In this document: piece by piece, positions 28,903-40,408 of the stretch
Position numbering within the stretch: position 1 is the stretch's first letter
Layout of the letters: every line of letters starts with the position of its first letter
From: Sparassis latifolia
Taxonomy: Eukaryota; Basidiomycota; Agaricomycetes; Polyporales; Sparassidaceae
Direction: 5' to 3'
Assembly (NCBI GenBank): GCA_018466975.1
Contig: CM031555.1
Coordinates: 930,001-994,000 of the forward strand
DNA length: 64,000 bases
Program-made: the position numbers and the translations under genes
The notes under the pieces: generated by a model
The model's database searches: none
The model's input: the letters and a program-made list of their open reading frames with translations, nothing else
What the model was told of the DNA's origin: nothing

Positions 28903-31900
28903 TCAATTATATATATCTTGCTCGGTGTTCATTGCATAGAAGTCCTCATCCAGCTCGAGCTCAATGGCAGCAGCAAAGGAAGATGTGATGGGGCTAGCAG
29001 GAATGATGAGCTCCGTGTGAGCAGGAATGATGATGTCGGTCTGATTGGAGGTGGTGGCATCCGCCTTAATGGACGTCGAGACAGATGTGGAGGGTTGGGC
29101 AGGCAGAAGGGCATCAATGTCGGGAGAGTGGCCCATAATAGTAGCATCGGAGAGACCATTCTGTACTGCCTTCATGGCCCTCTCGCGAACCGCGGACCAC
29201 TTCATCCTCAGTTGCATGCCAAGGGCCCGTTCGAATACGATATGCTCATGTGCATATGCAATGAGTCCCTCTTCCAGCTCCTCTGAAATGTCGACGTGCA
29301 GCCCAATCCGTTCCTTCCACCAGCCGATCTTCCAGTCGCTGAATGTGAGAACACGCCTCATTTCCTCGTCCAACAATATTACTTCCTCCCACCATCTGTC
29401 AGCACGTGCCTTCGCCTTGGCCCATTCAATGCGCAATGCTAGAGGTATATTTGAGCGCGGATGTGTATGTATCAGAAAAAAAATCACATACCTTCCTCCA
29501 TTCCCAGTGAATTCTCATCCTCCATGACGTTGACACGATTCCATATCCATGATAGCACTCGGCGCCCTTCACCCGTGTGTACAATGCCCTGCACTGCTGC
29601 TCCCATGCTAGACCCCACGTAATTCTCGGCGAGCCATTCAATTTCCTCCCTCTCCTGGTTGCTGAGTGCACGCTCATTGGGAGAGCGAATATCTCCATCG
29701 TGGAGCTCCTGTAGGGTATTCTCCCAGACACCAGGGCCTCTGAGATTGACAAGGGCCTGCCTTGCATGGTGGTACTGAGCAGCTGCCGCATGGACACTCA
29801 GATCAACGTGGTGCTGCCATGCTCTTGCCCGAGTGTTGTGACGCTGTCCGGTGATGTTCTTGCACTTCCACTTGTTGAGGAACTGTCAGTTGCACAATTC
29901 GCGGTGGAGATCCTCGAGCGAGTCGCAGGCCTGAGCATGGCAAAGGACGGCCTCCTGATCTGCGAGTCCGGAGATGCAGGCCACCTCACGAATTGAACGA
30001 GATAGTGAAGAGGGCATTTGGAGGGGGACATCCTCAGCGGGTAGGTCATCATGGACTCTTGTCTGAGCATCGGCAAGTACCTGTGTGAGGGCGGGCATGT
30101 ATATGGCCTGTAATTCCTGAAATCATTCTAAGCGACGTCGAATGACCTCCCGGCGATCCTCCATGGAGGCATTGTGCAAAACGTCTGGGTTCTGAGCCTT
30201 GGATTTCACCAGCACACGCAGGGATCTTCTACATTTGCAGGCAGTCAGTACTATGGATTAAATGAGACGAGTGAGAAGACGTACTGCAGCTCCTCAAGCT
30301 CAATGCCTAAGAGCAGGAAGGCACTTGGGCTTGTGTCATGCGGCAGGCCCGGCCCATCACCTGCCTTCCGCTGCTCGTCCTCTGCCATGCGCTGATGGAC
30401 AGCGGCCATCGAAAAATCTGGCAAAGAAAATTGGAACGGGGATATTTCTGAAGAAGAAAAAACTACGCACTGGAGGTGGTGCTCACAACATATGGGCACG
30501 GTTTGCTGTGGTCCAACTCCCATGCCGTGAGCATATCCTCCCACTGGCGTACTTGTTCGCTGCACTCGGAGCGAAGGCTGGCTTGAAACTCTTCGAAGGC
30601 CCCACAATGGGCCACCGACTGTGGAATGGCCTCGACGAGGTGATGCAATAAAGTGTTCCCTGATAGGGCCATCAGCAGGAGTGCAGCAAGACAGAGGAAT
30701 AACATACCAAGCCGCTTCATCTTCGTCCAATTGAGAAAACTGCAGAAGTCATCAATCGTGTCGTGATGCCCCCCCGGGCCCATCTCCTTGGTGCTAGCAG
30801 CACCACCATTGAGCATAGCCCAATTTCGTTCCACCCCCTCACCATCGGTTCAGCCAGCACCCAGAGTGAAGTTGAAGGAATATGGCGCATGGCATGCCTC
30901 CTGATGCATCTCAAGGTGGAGCTTGGGGACCTTCCCATCGAGTTTCACTCGTTCGTTGAGATGGAGGCGAGCCGGTAAATCGTCCATGCGCTTCCAGAAA
31001 TTCTTCAGCCATTGACACATAATGTCGTAGCTGGCGATCAGTGACAGCAGCGTGACACCGATGATACTGGACAAGAAAATGTAGTCCATGTTGCAATACC
31101 TGGCTTAGAAGTCAATAATGGACCAAACTGAGCTTTCGTGAGACTTATCGCTCGCCCTGCTGAAGATCGCCCATACCGTTTGCACGAAACATTTTGTGGC
31201 GACTGCAACTGATGCCGCTGACCCCTGTTACATGCAGGCCTTTCGCCCTCTTCAAGTTGGCTAGCATAATGGCCTGGAAGCCAGTGCAGGTGCTGATCTG
31301 GAACCCTTCAATCGGTGGACGCACTTTAGAGGGAAACTGTCAAACACACCTCTTCGTCATTAACATGCTTCTTGATGTGCTCGTGGTATCCATCCTCTTT
31401 CACGAAATAAGCCCATCCGGGCCCTAGTGGGGGGTCTCGGTGTGCACTGCTGCGATCACGATTTTTGAGCCGAAAGTTGGCATCCATGCCAATAATCAAG
31501 CGATAGAGCCATCTATGCATCCAAAGGTGAGAAAATATGTACAAGGCTCTGTATAAATGCTTACAATTTCTCCGGAGGGGCCTGTTCCCGGCCATCTGGC
31601 AAATTTATCCCAGGATGGGGACAGGCATGGCAGGGAACTGCGAGTTCTCCATCCTTTGTTCCTTCGACTCCGCTCAGATCATGTCCGTGGCCTGCGCACT
31701 TCAATGCTTTGATGTGCCGCCATTCTCGCACAATATGCATGAACGACGGTAGGCGGTCCTATGTATGGGTAAGCAACAAATAATGGAGGAAAAAATGATG
31801 CACAAATGCTCACTGGAGGAGTTGTGAGACCCGTGTTGTCTGTCAGGGCCTCCAATGCTCGGTAGAAGTCGTATGCTGTCACCTTTCCTTGGAGATTGAG

Positions 31901-32790
31901 CAAGTGAAAGGGCCGAAGTAAGGAGAACGTGGCACAAGTTTGTGGCTCCTTCGGCATAGCTGGCCACCATCCTGCACATAGAAGCTGAATGTGATGAGGA
32001 ATGGATTGGCAATCGCAGAAATTAACTGCAATGCGATGGATGCCATTGACGTGGAGGACTAGGAAGTCCCTATGGCCGGCCGTCTTGATAGGACAATGCT
32101 GTGAGAAGGGATGTCCCAGCTGCACCCGTAGCCCAAGGTTGCAAAGCGAGGTCTTCGCGAAAAATTTCGAATCAGTCCACTGCTGCGAAAGTGGGTCAAG
32201 AGAAAACTGAAAATTGACACAGATAAAGCTCACCTCTATTGCATGCAGTGGATTTGCAGCATGCGAAAGAACAATGCAAGCCCTGCAGATGAGTAAATCG
32301 CCAAAGCAATCCTGACATCGGTATGATGGGACACCATCGTCGCAGCGAGCACACACGGCTCTACCCCTCTGCTCTCCTCGCCCCTCCCGGCACAGACACT
32401 CATCAAGATATTCATCACGGTAAGGCATCCAATTCAGAAGCGGCTCATCCTGTATGAGTAAGTGTCAGCAAAGGATGCAAACCCGAGTGAGAAGGCTCTC
32501 ACCGAATTTCGGTAACATTTCGCACGAGTGGTGGCCACTATATCCACATCCTCAAGACCCTCTGTCCCTTCGACCTCAGGAGGAGGTACGGGTGCATCAG
32601 GAGACTCGTCTTGAGGTGATATGCTGGTTGACATTTCCGATGGCAGGTGATGTTGGGAAGTCCGAGTTTTGACCTGACGGCCATCGTTGGAAATCGACAT
32701 TGTGCGTGACATACTAGGTGGCTCGAGGACGTGAACATACAGCTGCGACACCTTGCGCTTGCCCTTGGTCTTGCCACTGTGGCCACTCAT
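28903..32790 (-). CDS. KDZ transposase (one in-frame stop)
   Basis: The transposase has an RNase H fold with zinc-binding insertions and moves the element. It starts at ATG 32790 with a basic N-terminus (GHSGKTKGKRKVSQ). The CxC2-type cysteine cluster follows (CLCREGRGEQ..., CARCDDG, CQDCFGDLLICRAC), then the family signature LRPFHLLNLQGKVTAYDFYR. The catalytic region shows IGMDANFRLKNRDRS (31.47 kb), ASYDIMCQW (31.02 kb) and GEGVERNWAMLNGG (30.82 kb). These carry the acidic residues expected of the core. A long helical C-terminus (RIEWAKAKARADRWWEEV) ends at 28903. About ten short introns are needed. A TGA at 30850-30852 lies just before the GEGVE motif, where relatives have Arg. It implies inactivation unless it is edited, misread or spliced out. 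Confidence 0.88.
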
Positions 32791-32912
32791 GTTGGAAGTC
32801 AGTAAGCCACAAGATAAAAATGTCACAGATGCCTCGATACACATGAGGCGTCTGATCACGTGCATTAGGAGCTCTAACTACTACAAAGTATTAGCGATGT
32901 CTAAACAACGTA

Positions 32913-34778
32913 TCATAGAGGGCAGTACTGCACTCTGTCAGAGGCAAGAGAACCAATCTTGGAGTACAACTCCAATGCTTCAAGCCAACGCGCATCTCCA
33001 GCCCCATCTACAACGTCGCGCTGTTGCCGGCTGAGCCCCGTGACTGAGCGGAAGCCATACCTCACCCAGCGCATAAGTCCACCAGCACAGTATTGCGTGA
33101 ATGAATAGCGGAATTCACCGGCCTGTAAAGGGGTGTTTCCATGGCGCATTGTGGCCGAGGGGATGAGGATTGTTGAACCGGGAGGAAATTCTATGATCAT
33201 CTTGACGTCCTATAAGATCAAGTGCCCCCCACATGTGTGATCAAAGGAGCCGAAGGTGTGAATATCACACCATCCATTCGCGATGTTATTGTAGTCTGTG
33301 TGGTCCAGTGTGACGGTCTTGGGGCCGAAGTTGAAAGTTGCAGTGGGGAAGATGCTGTTCTTGAAATTCCAACGCAAATTTTCATGCCTATTGAACAGCT
33401 GCCCCAGATGAACTGCATAGTTTTGGAAGAGCTTCGGCGCGTAATATGTGAATGCAACTTCAACAAAATGATATGATCAGGCTGGCCGTAGCGTACAATT
33501 ACGAAACAAAAACTTACTGCTGCCAAAACCAGCCACCCTTTGGATGGACTTGCTGTGTAAAAGGTGATGAAGTTGCACGCCATTGGTCTTACTGTGCAGA
33601 AGGTTTCCGGGAGCCTGCCGGATGCTTCAGCCATGCTCAACAGGAAGAAGTAATAAATAGCTACCGTCTGTCCCCCACCGTACGAAACGCCCATGGCGAG
33701 AGCAGGGAATTTTCCTCAGCGGTGGTGCATTTGTTCGTCAGTGAAAATGCAAGCCTTTCCAATGTCAGCAATGAGGCGGGTTGCATCATCAATGACGCCG
33801 TCCCAGCCCGCGTCGTCCGGACGCCCAGCCAGTACAGCGACAATGTGTTCCTCTTGATCGAGGAGAACATGGGGAGTTCTGGTAAGCATTAGCACACAGC
33901 CGATGACAAGATACACTGCAAACTCACCAGCCATCCCACTTCTGCAGCCTGAATCCGTCCACGAGCAAACTCTCCAAAGTTTTGACCTGCTTGAACAGGC
34001 CATTCTGGCGCCTAGCGGTGTATATGCCCTTAGCAACTGGCATGGTCTTGGATTGGAGGCCGGTGTGAACTGCAAACATACGGCGGTACTTCTCAGAGGT
34101 TGAGGAGCGCAGGCGATAGTGCATCGCGCTCTCGCCCTGCCTTTGCATCCCCCGCTTGCGGGCGATACGCTTCTTCTTCCCAGCCTTGGCGTGGCATCTT
34201 TCCGATGGTGTGCAATGTCTCGAGCACTGTGAAGGCGGTGGTCCTCTGGCAGTCGGCCCCGCATTTCGCTGGGAGGGTAGCTCGGCCAGGTACGCGTTGG
34301 GATGAGGCAGTACGCAACCTTCTGAGGTGCATCGCGGCGTTGTGGAGGCAGTTTGCAATGTGGAGGGCGGTGGGCCTGGAGAAAGCAGCGGACAAGGAGA
34401 TAACGGGAAGCAGGGAGACAATGGTGAGCGGGGAGACAACGGTGAGCAAGGAGACAACAGTGAGCAAGGAGACAACGGCAATGAGATGACGTTCAGAGCC
34501 AAGGGGAATGAGAGAGTCGAACTGGCCGCACCGCATGGCGAGGGGGGTATCGCGGACGGCCCCGTTGAAGGCTGAGCCAGCGAAAAAGGAGAAAATGGCG
34601 GCAAGAATGGGGATATGCACTGAGAGGCCCCTGAGGACATGACAATACTGAGAGAAGGACGGGCCGAGGAATCGCAATTGAGTGCAGACGAATTCAGTGC
34701 CGTACCTTTGGTGTCATCCTCATCTGCATTTGCGCGTGCATCCTCAGCAGCGAAGGCCTTCTTGAGCAAGGAGTCCAT
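32913..34778 (-). pseudogene. TET/JBP-family 2OG-Fe(II) dioxygenase (two nonsense codons)
   Basis: TET/JBP enzymes oxidise 5-methylcytosine or related bases. Conserved blocks read from right to left are VKTLESLLVDGFRLQKWDG; LLDQEEHIVAVLAGRPDDA; GKFPALAMGVSYGGGQT; APGNLLHSK; and APKLFQNYAVHL. The double-stranded beta-helix core is TATFNFGPKTVTLDHTDYNN, GWCDIHTFGSFD, GGHLIL, EFPPGSTILIPSATMRHGN, EFRYSFTQY and GGLMRWVRYGF. The iron ligands His (33300-33302), Asp (33294-33296) and the second His (33141-33143) are intact. So is the 2OG-binding Arg (33108-33110). In-frame stops occur at 33716-33718 (TGA, Arg expected) and 33210-33212 (TAG, Trp expected). Short introns near 33.46, 33.66 and 33.95 kb splice in frame. 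The N-terminal start is uncertain. A Ser/Pro-rich and then basic N-terminal region precedes the core. Confidence 0.85.
34395..34486. repeat. 18-bp minisatellite in the 5' part of the dioxygenase gene
   Basis: Four to five imperfect copies of a unit close to GGAGACAACGGTGAGCAA. On the minus strand it encodes the Ser/Pro/Leu-rich stretch of the putative N-terminal region. Confidence 0.75.
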
Positions 34779-35717
34779 TGGGACGCATATGGGAATGGAG
34801 ACAGGGCCTTCGAATGGTGAAAAAATGCGTCCAAATCGCGTCTACGTAAAGGCCACCATCAGAAAACATCCTTGCTCGCTGAGCAGCCCAATGCACCAAA
34901 CGAGTGAGTGTAGGCGTTCCAGGCAACATACGCTGCAACAAAAAAGCATCAGAAATGAACAAAAAGAAGGGGGAAAAGTGATCGAGGGAGGCGACACGTT
35001 CAACATCTCTGCCTCGGTGCTCCCTGATCATAGAGCTTTGGAGAAGCCCAGCGTACAGTTCGCACCCGTAGGCATTAAGAGAAGGATATTTGTGGCGGTG
35101 GAATTAAAATTCAAGAGGATTACTCACTATTAGTGAAGCGGAAGGGCTTGAAGACAATAAACAAGCGTGGTGGTTTGGAGAATGAACGGAGTGGCAAGAG
35201 GCAAGCCTTTCCAGGCGCCACTTTCGACGTGTCGCAAGTCCAACTTCCGAACTCATTCGTACTCGTGCAGCACCTGGCCCCATCTCTTTAATCGAGTATT
35301 TAGCTGTAGCCCAGTACATGAACAGTAGTACATTAACATTCTGATGTATTCCATACATGTTATCTAGCGATTCTTCCTGCTGCACATTCTAAAACTTTCG
35401 TTGAGAAAGATCTTCAAAAGCTCTAGCAGCACGTCGTTCTGGTACCTACGGTCTCCGGATGTAACACTTTCCATTGTGGTGTAACCCTTTCTGTTGTGGT
35501 TCTTGTGCACCTAAGCCTAATCCCCACACCGCAACGTCTCGCCAAATGCGACCTGCAACAAGCTCACGCGTTGGTTTATAACGACTCCAAAAACAATGAC
35601 ATTGCAAACACTACGCACGACGAACATAGCGACAACCAAGCGTAATGACAACATAAGACAAGCACTACAGAGCGATATGCGCACGGCCCACACCGGGGGA
35701 CAACATGACGGTGAACT
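34779..35717. other. Unassigned stretch between the dioxygenase and the RNase H1 N-like gene
   Basis: About 940 bp within the KDZ element. Short open frames exist on both strands, but none shows a recognisable domain. It may hold additional 5' exons or the promoter of the dioxygenase gene. Confidence 0.4.
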
Positions 35718-37198
35718 CTACTCCTTCACCAGGACCTGCACCCATCCTGCAATGCGACCCTCCTCGAACTTCAAGAGCGCCGCCTGGCAGGTGGGAAGCC
35801 ACTCAAACAGCGCATTGGAAACACCGTGAGTATTAATGTGGCATAAGAACCTGCACGCAATAAGCGTCGCATTGACATATATGCAACAAATTTGCCCACC
35901 AATCATCATACACCCCGGGAACTAGGCCCTTGTAGACGACATAATAGCAGACATCAGGAGTTCCTTCTGGTGGCAGTGGGGTGGGCAGCGCAAACTGTGA
36001 AGCAGGGAACGACGCATCATCGCCACGGGCCAAAATTGCAGCAACGCCGTGTCCAGTGTACCTGGCAACGTGTACAGGACCAGCGTGCGGATTCACCAAG
36101 CTGTTCCCTCACCCAGGAAAGAACGGTCGGGGGCTCGTAACCAACGTCTCTACAATTCCCACTGCGCACGCAAACTGATATGCACATTGTGCTGCCCCGA
36201 CAGAGTCATAACCGCAATACAGTGACCCTGAGATGCGCAGCACACAGTCCTTACAGCGATCCCTATGCCGGGGTCAGCAGCACACGTGTAAACTGGCACG
36301 GCGCACTTACCAGTCGAAGTATATACTGGGGGTTGTCCCCTTGAAAACAACGTACGCAACTCTCCTTGGCCTGGAAGCCTTATAAATCTTCCGTGGGGAA
36401 GGAGAGACTGCCTTGACCGCCCCTCCAGGAACACCTTGCGAAGCATGACCCATGCGACCCCTGCCGACACAAAACTATGAAACCGGACATATAAATATTG
36501 TACATAAAACTTACCATCCTTCTATCAGGCCAGTCTCGCGACCGCACATCACCCGATACATACGCTGCTGAACCTCATGATTTGATGGCTCTGAAACAAC
36601 TTCCCTCGCTTAACATTACATCATCATCGGTATACACAAGACTTACCGAGGCTGGGCAGCAGCGAGGGCTCCGACGGGGGACCAGATGGTACAGATGACA
36701 AGGGCGGCGAAGACACTACTGATGGTGTTGAAACAGAAGGGCGAGAAGGCTGGGATGAAGGATTAGACGGCGGATTAGGCTGAGATGAACGAGAGGACTG
36801 TGATGAAAGATCTGATGACAACACAGGAGAGGAGTCATTGGGCCTCGATGACACGTCTGACGACCCCACTGCGGAACACCTTGGGGCAGCAGCGGTGTCA
36901 TCTAGTGAACATAACTAAGGTACATTTGCGAAGAAAATAATTAGTGCTTACCTTTGGCTACAGCCTGCTGATGACTGGTCACCATCACGGATTCGAACAC
37001 GGTCACCAGGCCCCCGACGTCATGTGCATTGAGGCTGGAGGCATGGCGGCGATGAGTCTTCTGATAGTCTGGTTGTAAGTACGAAGGGTCAGTCCACTGA
37101 AGAATCAGCTTGCGGTTGCGGGAGACCAGCTCGATACCATCCACAAAGTCCCAGATAGCATCATACTCGCCGAGCTCACTGGGAGTGGGAGGAGCCAT
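35718..37198 (-). CDS. KDZ-borne protein with C-terminal RNase H1 N-terminal-like domain
   Basis: It starts at ATG 37198 with a hydrophilic domain (MAPPTPSELGEYDAIWDFVD, ELVSRNRKLILQWTDPSYL). A Ser/Pro-rich linker of about 60 residues follows (36860-36650), then a mid-region (HEVQQRMYRVMCGRETGLIE). The C-terminus shows YYVVYKGLVPGVYDDWW, an intron, and GVSNALFEWLPTCQAALLKF. This is the fold pattern of the small domain at the N-terminus of eukaryotic RNase H1, which binds RNA-DNA hybrids. It ends at 35718. Several introns are inferred, and the middle exons (36.1-36.45 kb) are uncertain. No RNase H catalytic domain follows. It shares a roughly 200-bp divergent promoter region with the HMG-like gene. 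A hybrid-binding or nucleic-acid-tethering role is inference. Confidence 0.6.
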
Positions 37199-37398
37199 GG
37201 AGAGGGTGAGCGAAGAGGAGAGGCTATATATGCACTTTGGTGCTTTGTTCATATTTGTTCCACAAGCGTGCGACTTTGGCGCGATATTCTGGCACGTGAC
37301 GTGGCTCGCTGAGTTCACTTCTGCTCTTCGAAACCTTCCTTGACTGATTGGATCAGTCCCCTGTCTTACTCTGGCCATGCAGCACACACGTTCCGGTG
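37199..37398. promoter_or_regulatory. Divergent promoter region inside the KDZ element
   Basis: The 200 bp between the two start codons contain a TATATA-like stretch at about 37227-37233 on the left-hand gene side. No other signal is seen. Confidence 0.4.
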
Positions 37399-40145
37399 AT
37401 GGGTCGCACGAAGAACAAGACAAAGAACATCAAGAAAACCCGCGGCCGCTCAACCTGGGCCAAAGGATCCAAGCTCAGGTTCTTGAACGCTCGGACTGAC
37501 GATTGGCAGACTGCGACCGACCTCGATAAGGTTAGCAAGTTCTATTCGAATGTGACAAAGCTCTTCATCAAGAAGTACGGTTGGGATCTACTGTTCGACC
37601 AGGATGCTGAAGATGAAATCCCGGACCCACCTGACGACTTGATTATCGATTGGATAGGCGACGAGCCTTTTGATGACCCAAAGGAATGCACTTACCAGGA
37701 AATGTGCACTGTACGTCCCCTTTTTGTCTGTGCCACCACATCACTCACATCCTGCCAGAGGATCAGCAACTGGTTCCGCTACCACAATCAAAAAATCACC
37801 AAGGATTGTCAATGCTCGCGGAGCGTTCTGATCCTTTCGACATGCTCGAGCTCGGTCCCAAGCCGCTGCATAAGCCTCGTCTCCTGCAGTACTACTCCCG
37901 TCTGCACTATGCCAAGCGCATCAAGCCCCGTTTTGATGAAGAATGGGCCCGTGTCGAGTCGGCGCCTGTCCTTCCTGGCAAGAAGAAGCCGGCGCAGGTC
38001 AAAGTACGCAACAAATTCACGGAAATGGCTTTCTTGAATGAGTCAGAGGAATTTCGTACCACTCTCAAGGCCGATCTGGAGAACGAGCATGAGGAACAGC
38101 TTAAGGCCTTCAGGAATGGGCAGGTGGAGAAGAAGACTGTGCAGCATTATCACAAGTAAGTTTTCCTCAAGTCTGTCTACCTCAAATGCTGATGATGCTC
38201 CATCCCAAGTGGGTTAGTTGACGCGGCCATGTACTTGCAGCCGCTCGCCAATCTCATCGCGGACAAGTTTGGGATGTCGGTCTCCTTCCTGTTGGCTGGG
38301 CCCATTCCTGATCGCGGGGGCCAGATAGAAGTCCGTAGGTGAGTGATTGGTTTTTGATCTCACTTGGGTCCTCATTTTCGAGTTTAGCGTACACTCGGGG
38401 GAGACGGCGGAGGTCATTCCTCGGAATTGGCCGGAGTTCGATCGGCTCGGGTTTCACGAAGTCGAGAATATCATGTTGCACTTTGCACGACGTTGCTTCA
38501 GTAAGTATTTTTTCGAATTTATTCATCGCATGAAGTGTCTGACGTGGCAAGCTCAGCGGAAGCACAGCAATGGGAGTGGGCGCTTCCGGGGACACTTGAC
38601 GACCAGGAGGCCTCGGAAGCCGATTTCTTGGCTACCTCCGCCAAGCACACCCCCTCTGCAGTCCCATCTGCATCCTCCCCATCCACCTCCAATGCTGAAC
38701 ACGTGATCTCGTCTCGCGTGGAGAGTTCCTCCACCTCCGATGATATGGCCGCACTCACCAACTCTACTAGCCCTCCTCCTGAGAATGCGACCTCGCTAGC
38801 TACCTCCACCTCGGCTCTCCCCGGACCCCGATGTAGCATCAGCGTCTTCTAGTACAGCGTCTGCCGTCGTTTCCTCCGCATTGGGTACTCCTGCTCCACT
38901 GCCTGAGAAGACAATGTCTTCAACTTCAACAGGATCTTCTCTCCCCCATGGTCCATCTGCATCAACGTCATTGCTGTCAGTTCCTACTCCTTCAGATGAA
39001 CTGCCCACGACGGCCTTGTCAACAGAGCAGCTGGCATCAATGGCTGCCTCAGTGTTGGATGAACGATCTCTTTCGCCTGATGCAACGGCTTCGGTACCGC
39101 CGCCGATTGTTTCTACTGCACCTGTGCCTGCAGCTCGAGTATTCCCCCTTGCATATCATTCTACTCCTCCTGTGGTACAGGGCATTGGGCCTTTGGCCAT
39201 TGCAGCTGCGGCGTTATCCAGTCGTCCCCCTGCTTCAGAACCGCATACATCCTCCATACAACCATCTTTGCCAGCAATCGAGCGTACAGATGACTCAAAC
39301 ATTATGTGGCCCGTGTCCTCAGTGTTGCCGGCTCGTGGAACCCCACCCCCTCCGTATTCGACTCAGCCACCTGTGAATGGCAATGTGTCCGTTCCTCCAT
39401 CAATTTCTGTGGCATCCATGGCTGGTGTGGTGGAAGTTGATTTAGAGCGTCAGGCAGGTTGACCTGTGGAGGTCACTAATGCTGTGCAGTATCTAGTGCA
39501 GAGAGATTGGGGATTGGCTTGGAAGAATTGTGTGAGGGCCTATGTACGTTTCGAGCAGGTGTCTGGATTCTCTGTGATAAGTGTCAGACCTCTTACTTGC
39601 TTGCTGCACTCTAATAGCCCTCTAGGATGATGTCGCACATTTTTCCACCCGCTCACGACCTATGGAGGTAGGTCGCTGGATAAGTTACCACTGCAAGCTC
39701 GCCGATTGGCCAATCAAGTCAGCCTCCGATTTCGGTCAACAGTGGTGGGTATGGTGGACAGAAATACAGCCGGAAGCTCGACTCCTAGATGAACGGTCAC
39801 GCCCCTTACGCACGGAGGGAGGAGTGGAGTGGTCAGGCATGAATAAACCTGGCAAGAATGGGCTACTGCTCATCATGCTCACGCTGGCATGGTGGAGGGC
39901 TGCGCTGACCGAGAAGAGTAGCACGGTAGCCATTGCCAATTGGGATGACGCCGTTGCAGATGTTGCATGGACCTTTGATGAAATCTCGAAGGCCCCTGGG
40001 TTGCAGCGAGAGTGGCCTAGCGGGGGAGAGCCTGCTGATAGGTATGCCCCATCTGTTGTTTCTCAACTGATACTGATGTCTCGGCAGTTCAAACAAGAAG
40101 CGCAAGAATATTTCGATGTCCACTGCCGCTGCGAAAAAGCGCTGA
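37399..40145 (+). CDS. KDZ-associated protein: HMG-like N-terminus, Ser/Thr-rich middle, Trp-rich C-terminus (damaged)
   Basis: It starts at ATG 37399 with a basic N-terminus (GRTKNKTKNIKKTRGRSTWA). A Trp/Phe-containing helical domain follows (FYSNVTKLFIKKYGWDLL, then RISNWFRYHN after an intron). This fits the divergent HMG domain reported for KDZ elements. A second helical block is SRLHYAKRIKPRFDEEWARV. About 300 Ser/Thr/Pro-rich residues lead to a C-terminal domain with spaced tryptophans (LVQRDWGLAWKNCVRAYVRF, FGQQWWVWWTEIQPEARLL, GKNGLLLIMLTLAWW). The protein ends in a basic tail (NKKRKN...AAAKKR). Defects are a frame change near 37.80 kb in an A-rich run and a TGA at 39460-39462 just before the Trp-rich domain. 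The TGA could instead lie in a very short intron. The likely role is DNA binding for the transposon, by inference. Confidence 0.6.
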
Positions 40146-40408
40146 CGTTAGCCATTGCAGGTCTCATTGCCGAGCTTGGTCCCGTTACATCACACTATGA
40201 GGTCTCGTATGTGTCTTTCATTTGTGTCATTTTCGCTGCCATTAGTGCTCTCCGTTTATCATTTTGCCATATGCTATCGTTGCTCCCCCATTGCTGTGCA
40301 TTCATTGACTAGTTTCTTACTATCTCATCCCTATGCAACTGCTGTCATTTTGATATGTCTGTGTCCCATAACATAATTGTCTTTTAAATCGAAGTGTTCC
40401 AATGTCGG

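Noticed and set aside
34327..34575. Collagen-like + strand frame with Gly-Asp-Asn repeats
   Set aside because: It is the complement of an 18-bp minisatellite in the N-terminal region of the dioxygenase gene on the other strand, and no promoter or partner exons are seen.
40155..40376. Short hydrophobic frame just inside the KDZ right repeat
   Set aside because: It lies after the HMG-like gene stop in pyrimidine-rich 3' UTR-like DNA. The hydrophobicity follows from T-richness.
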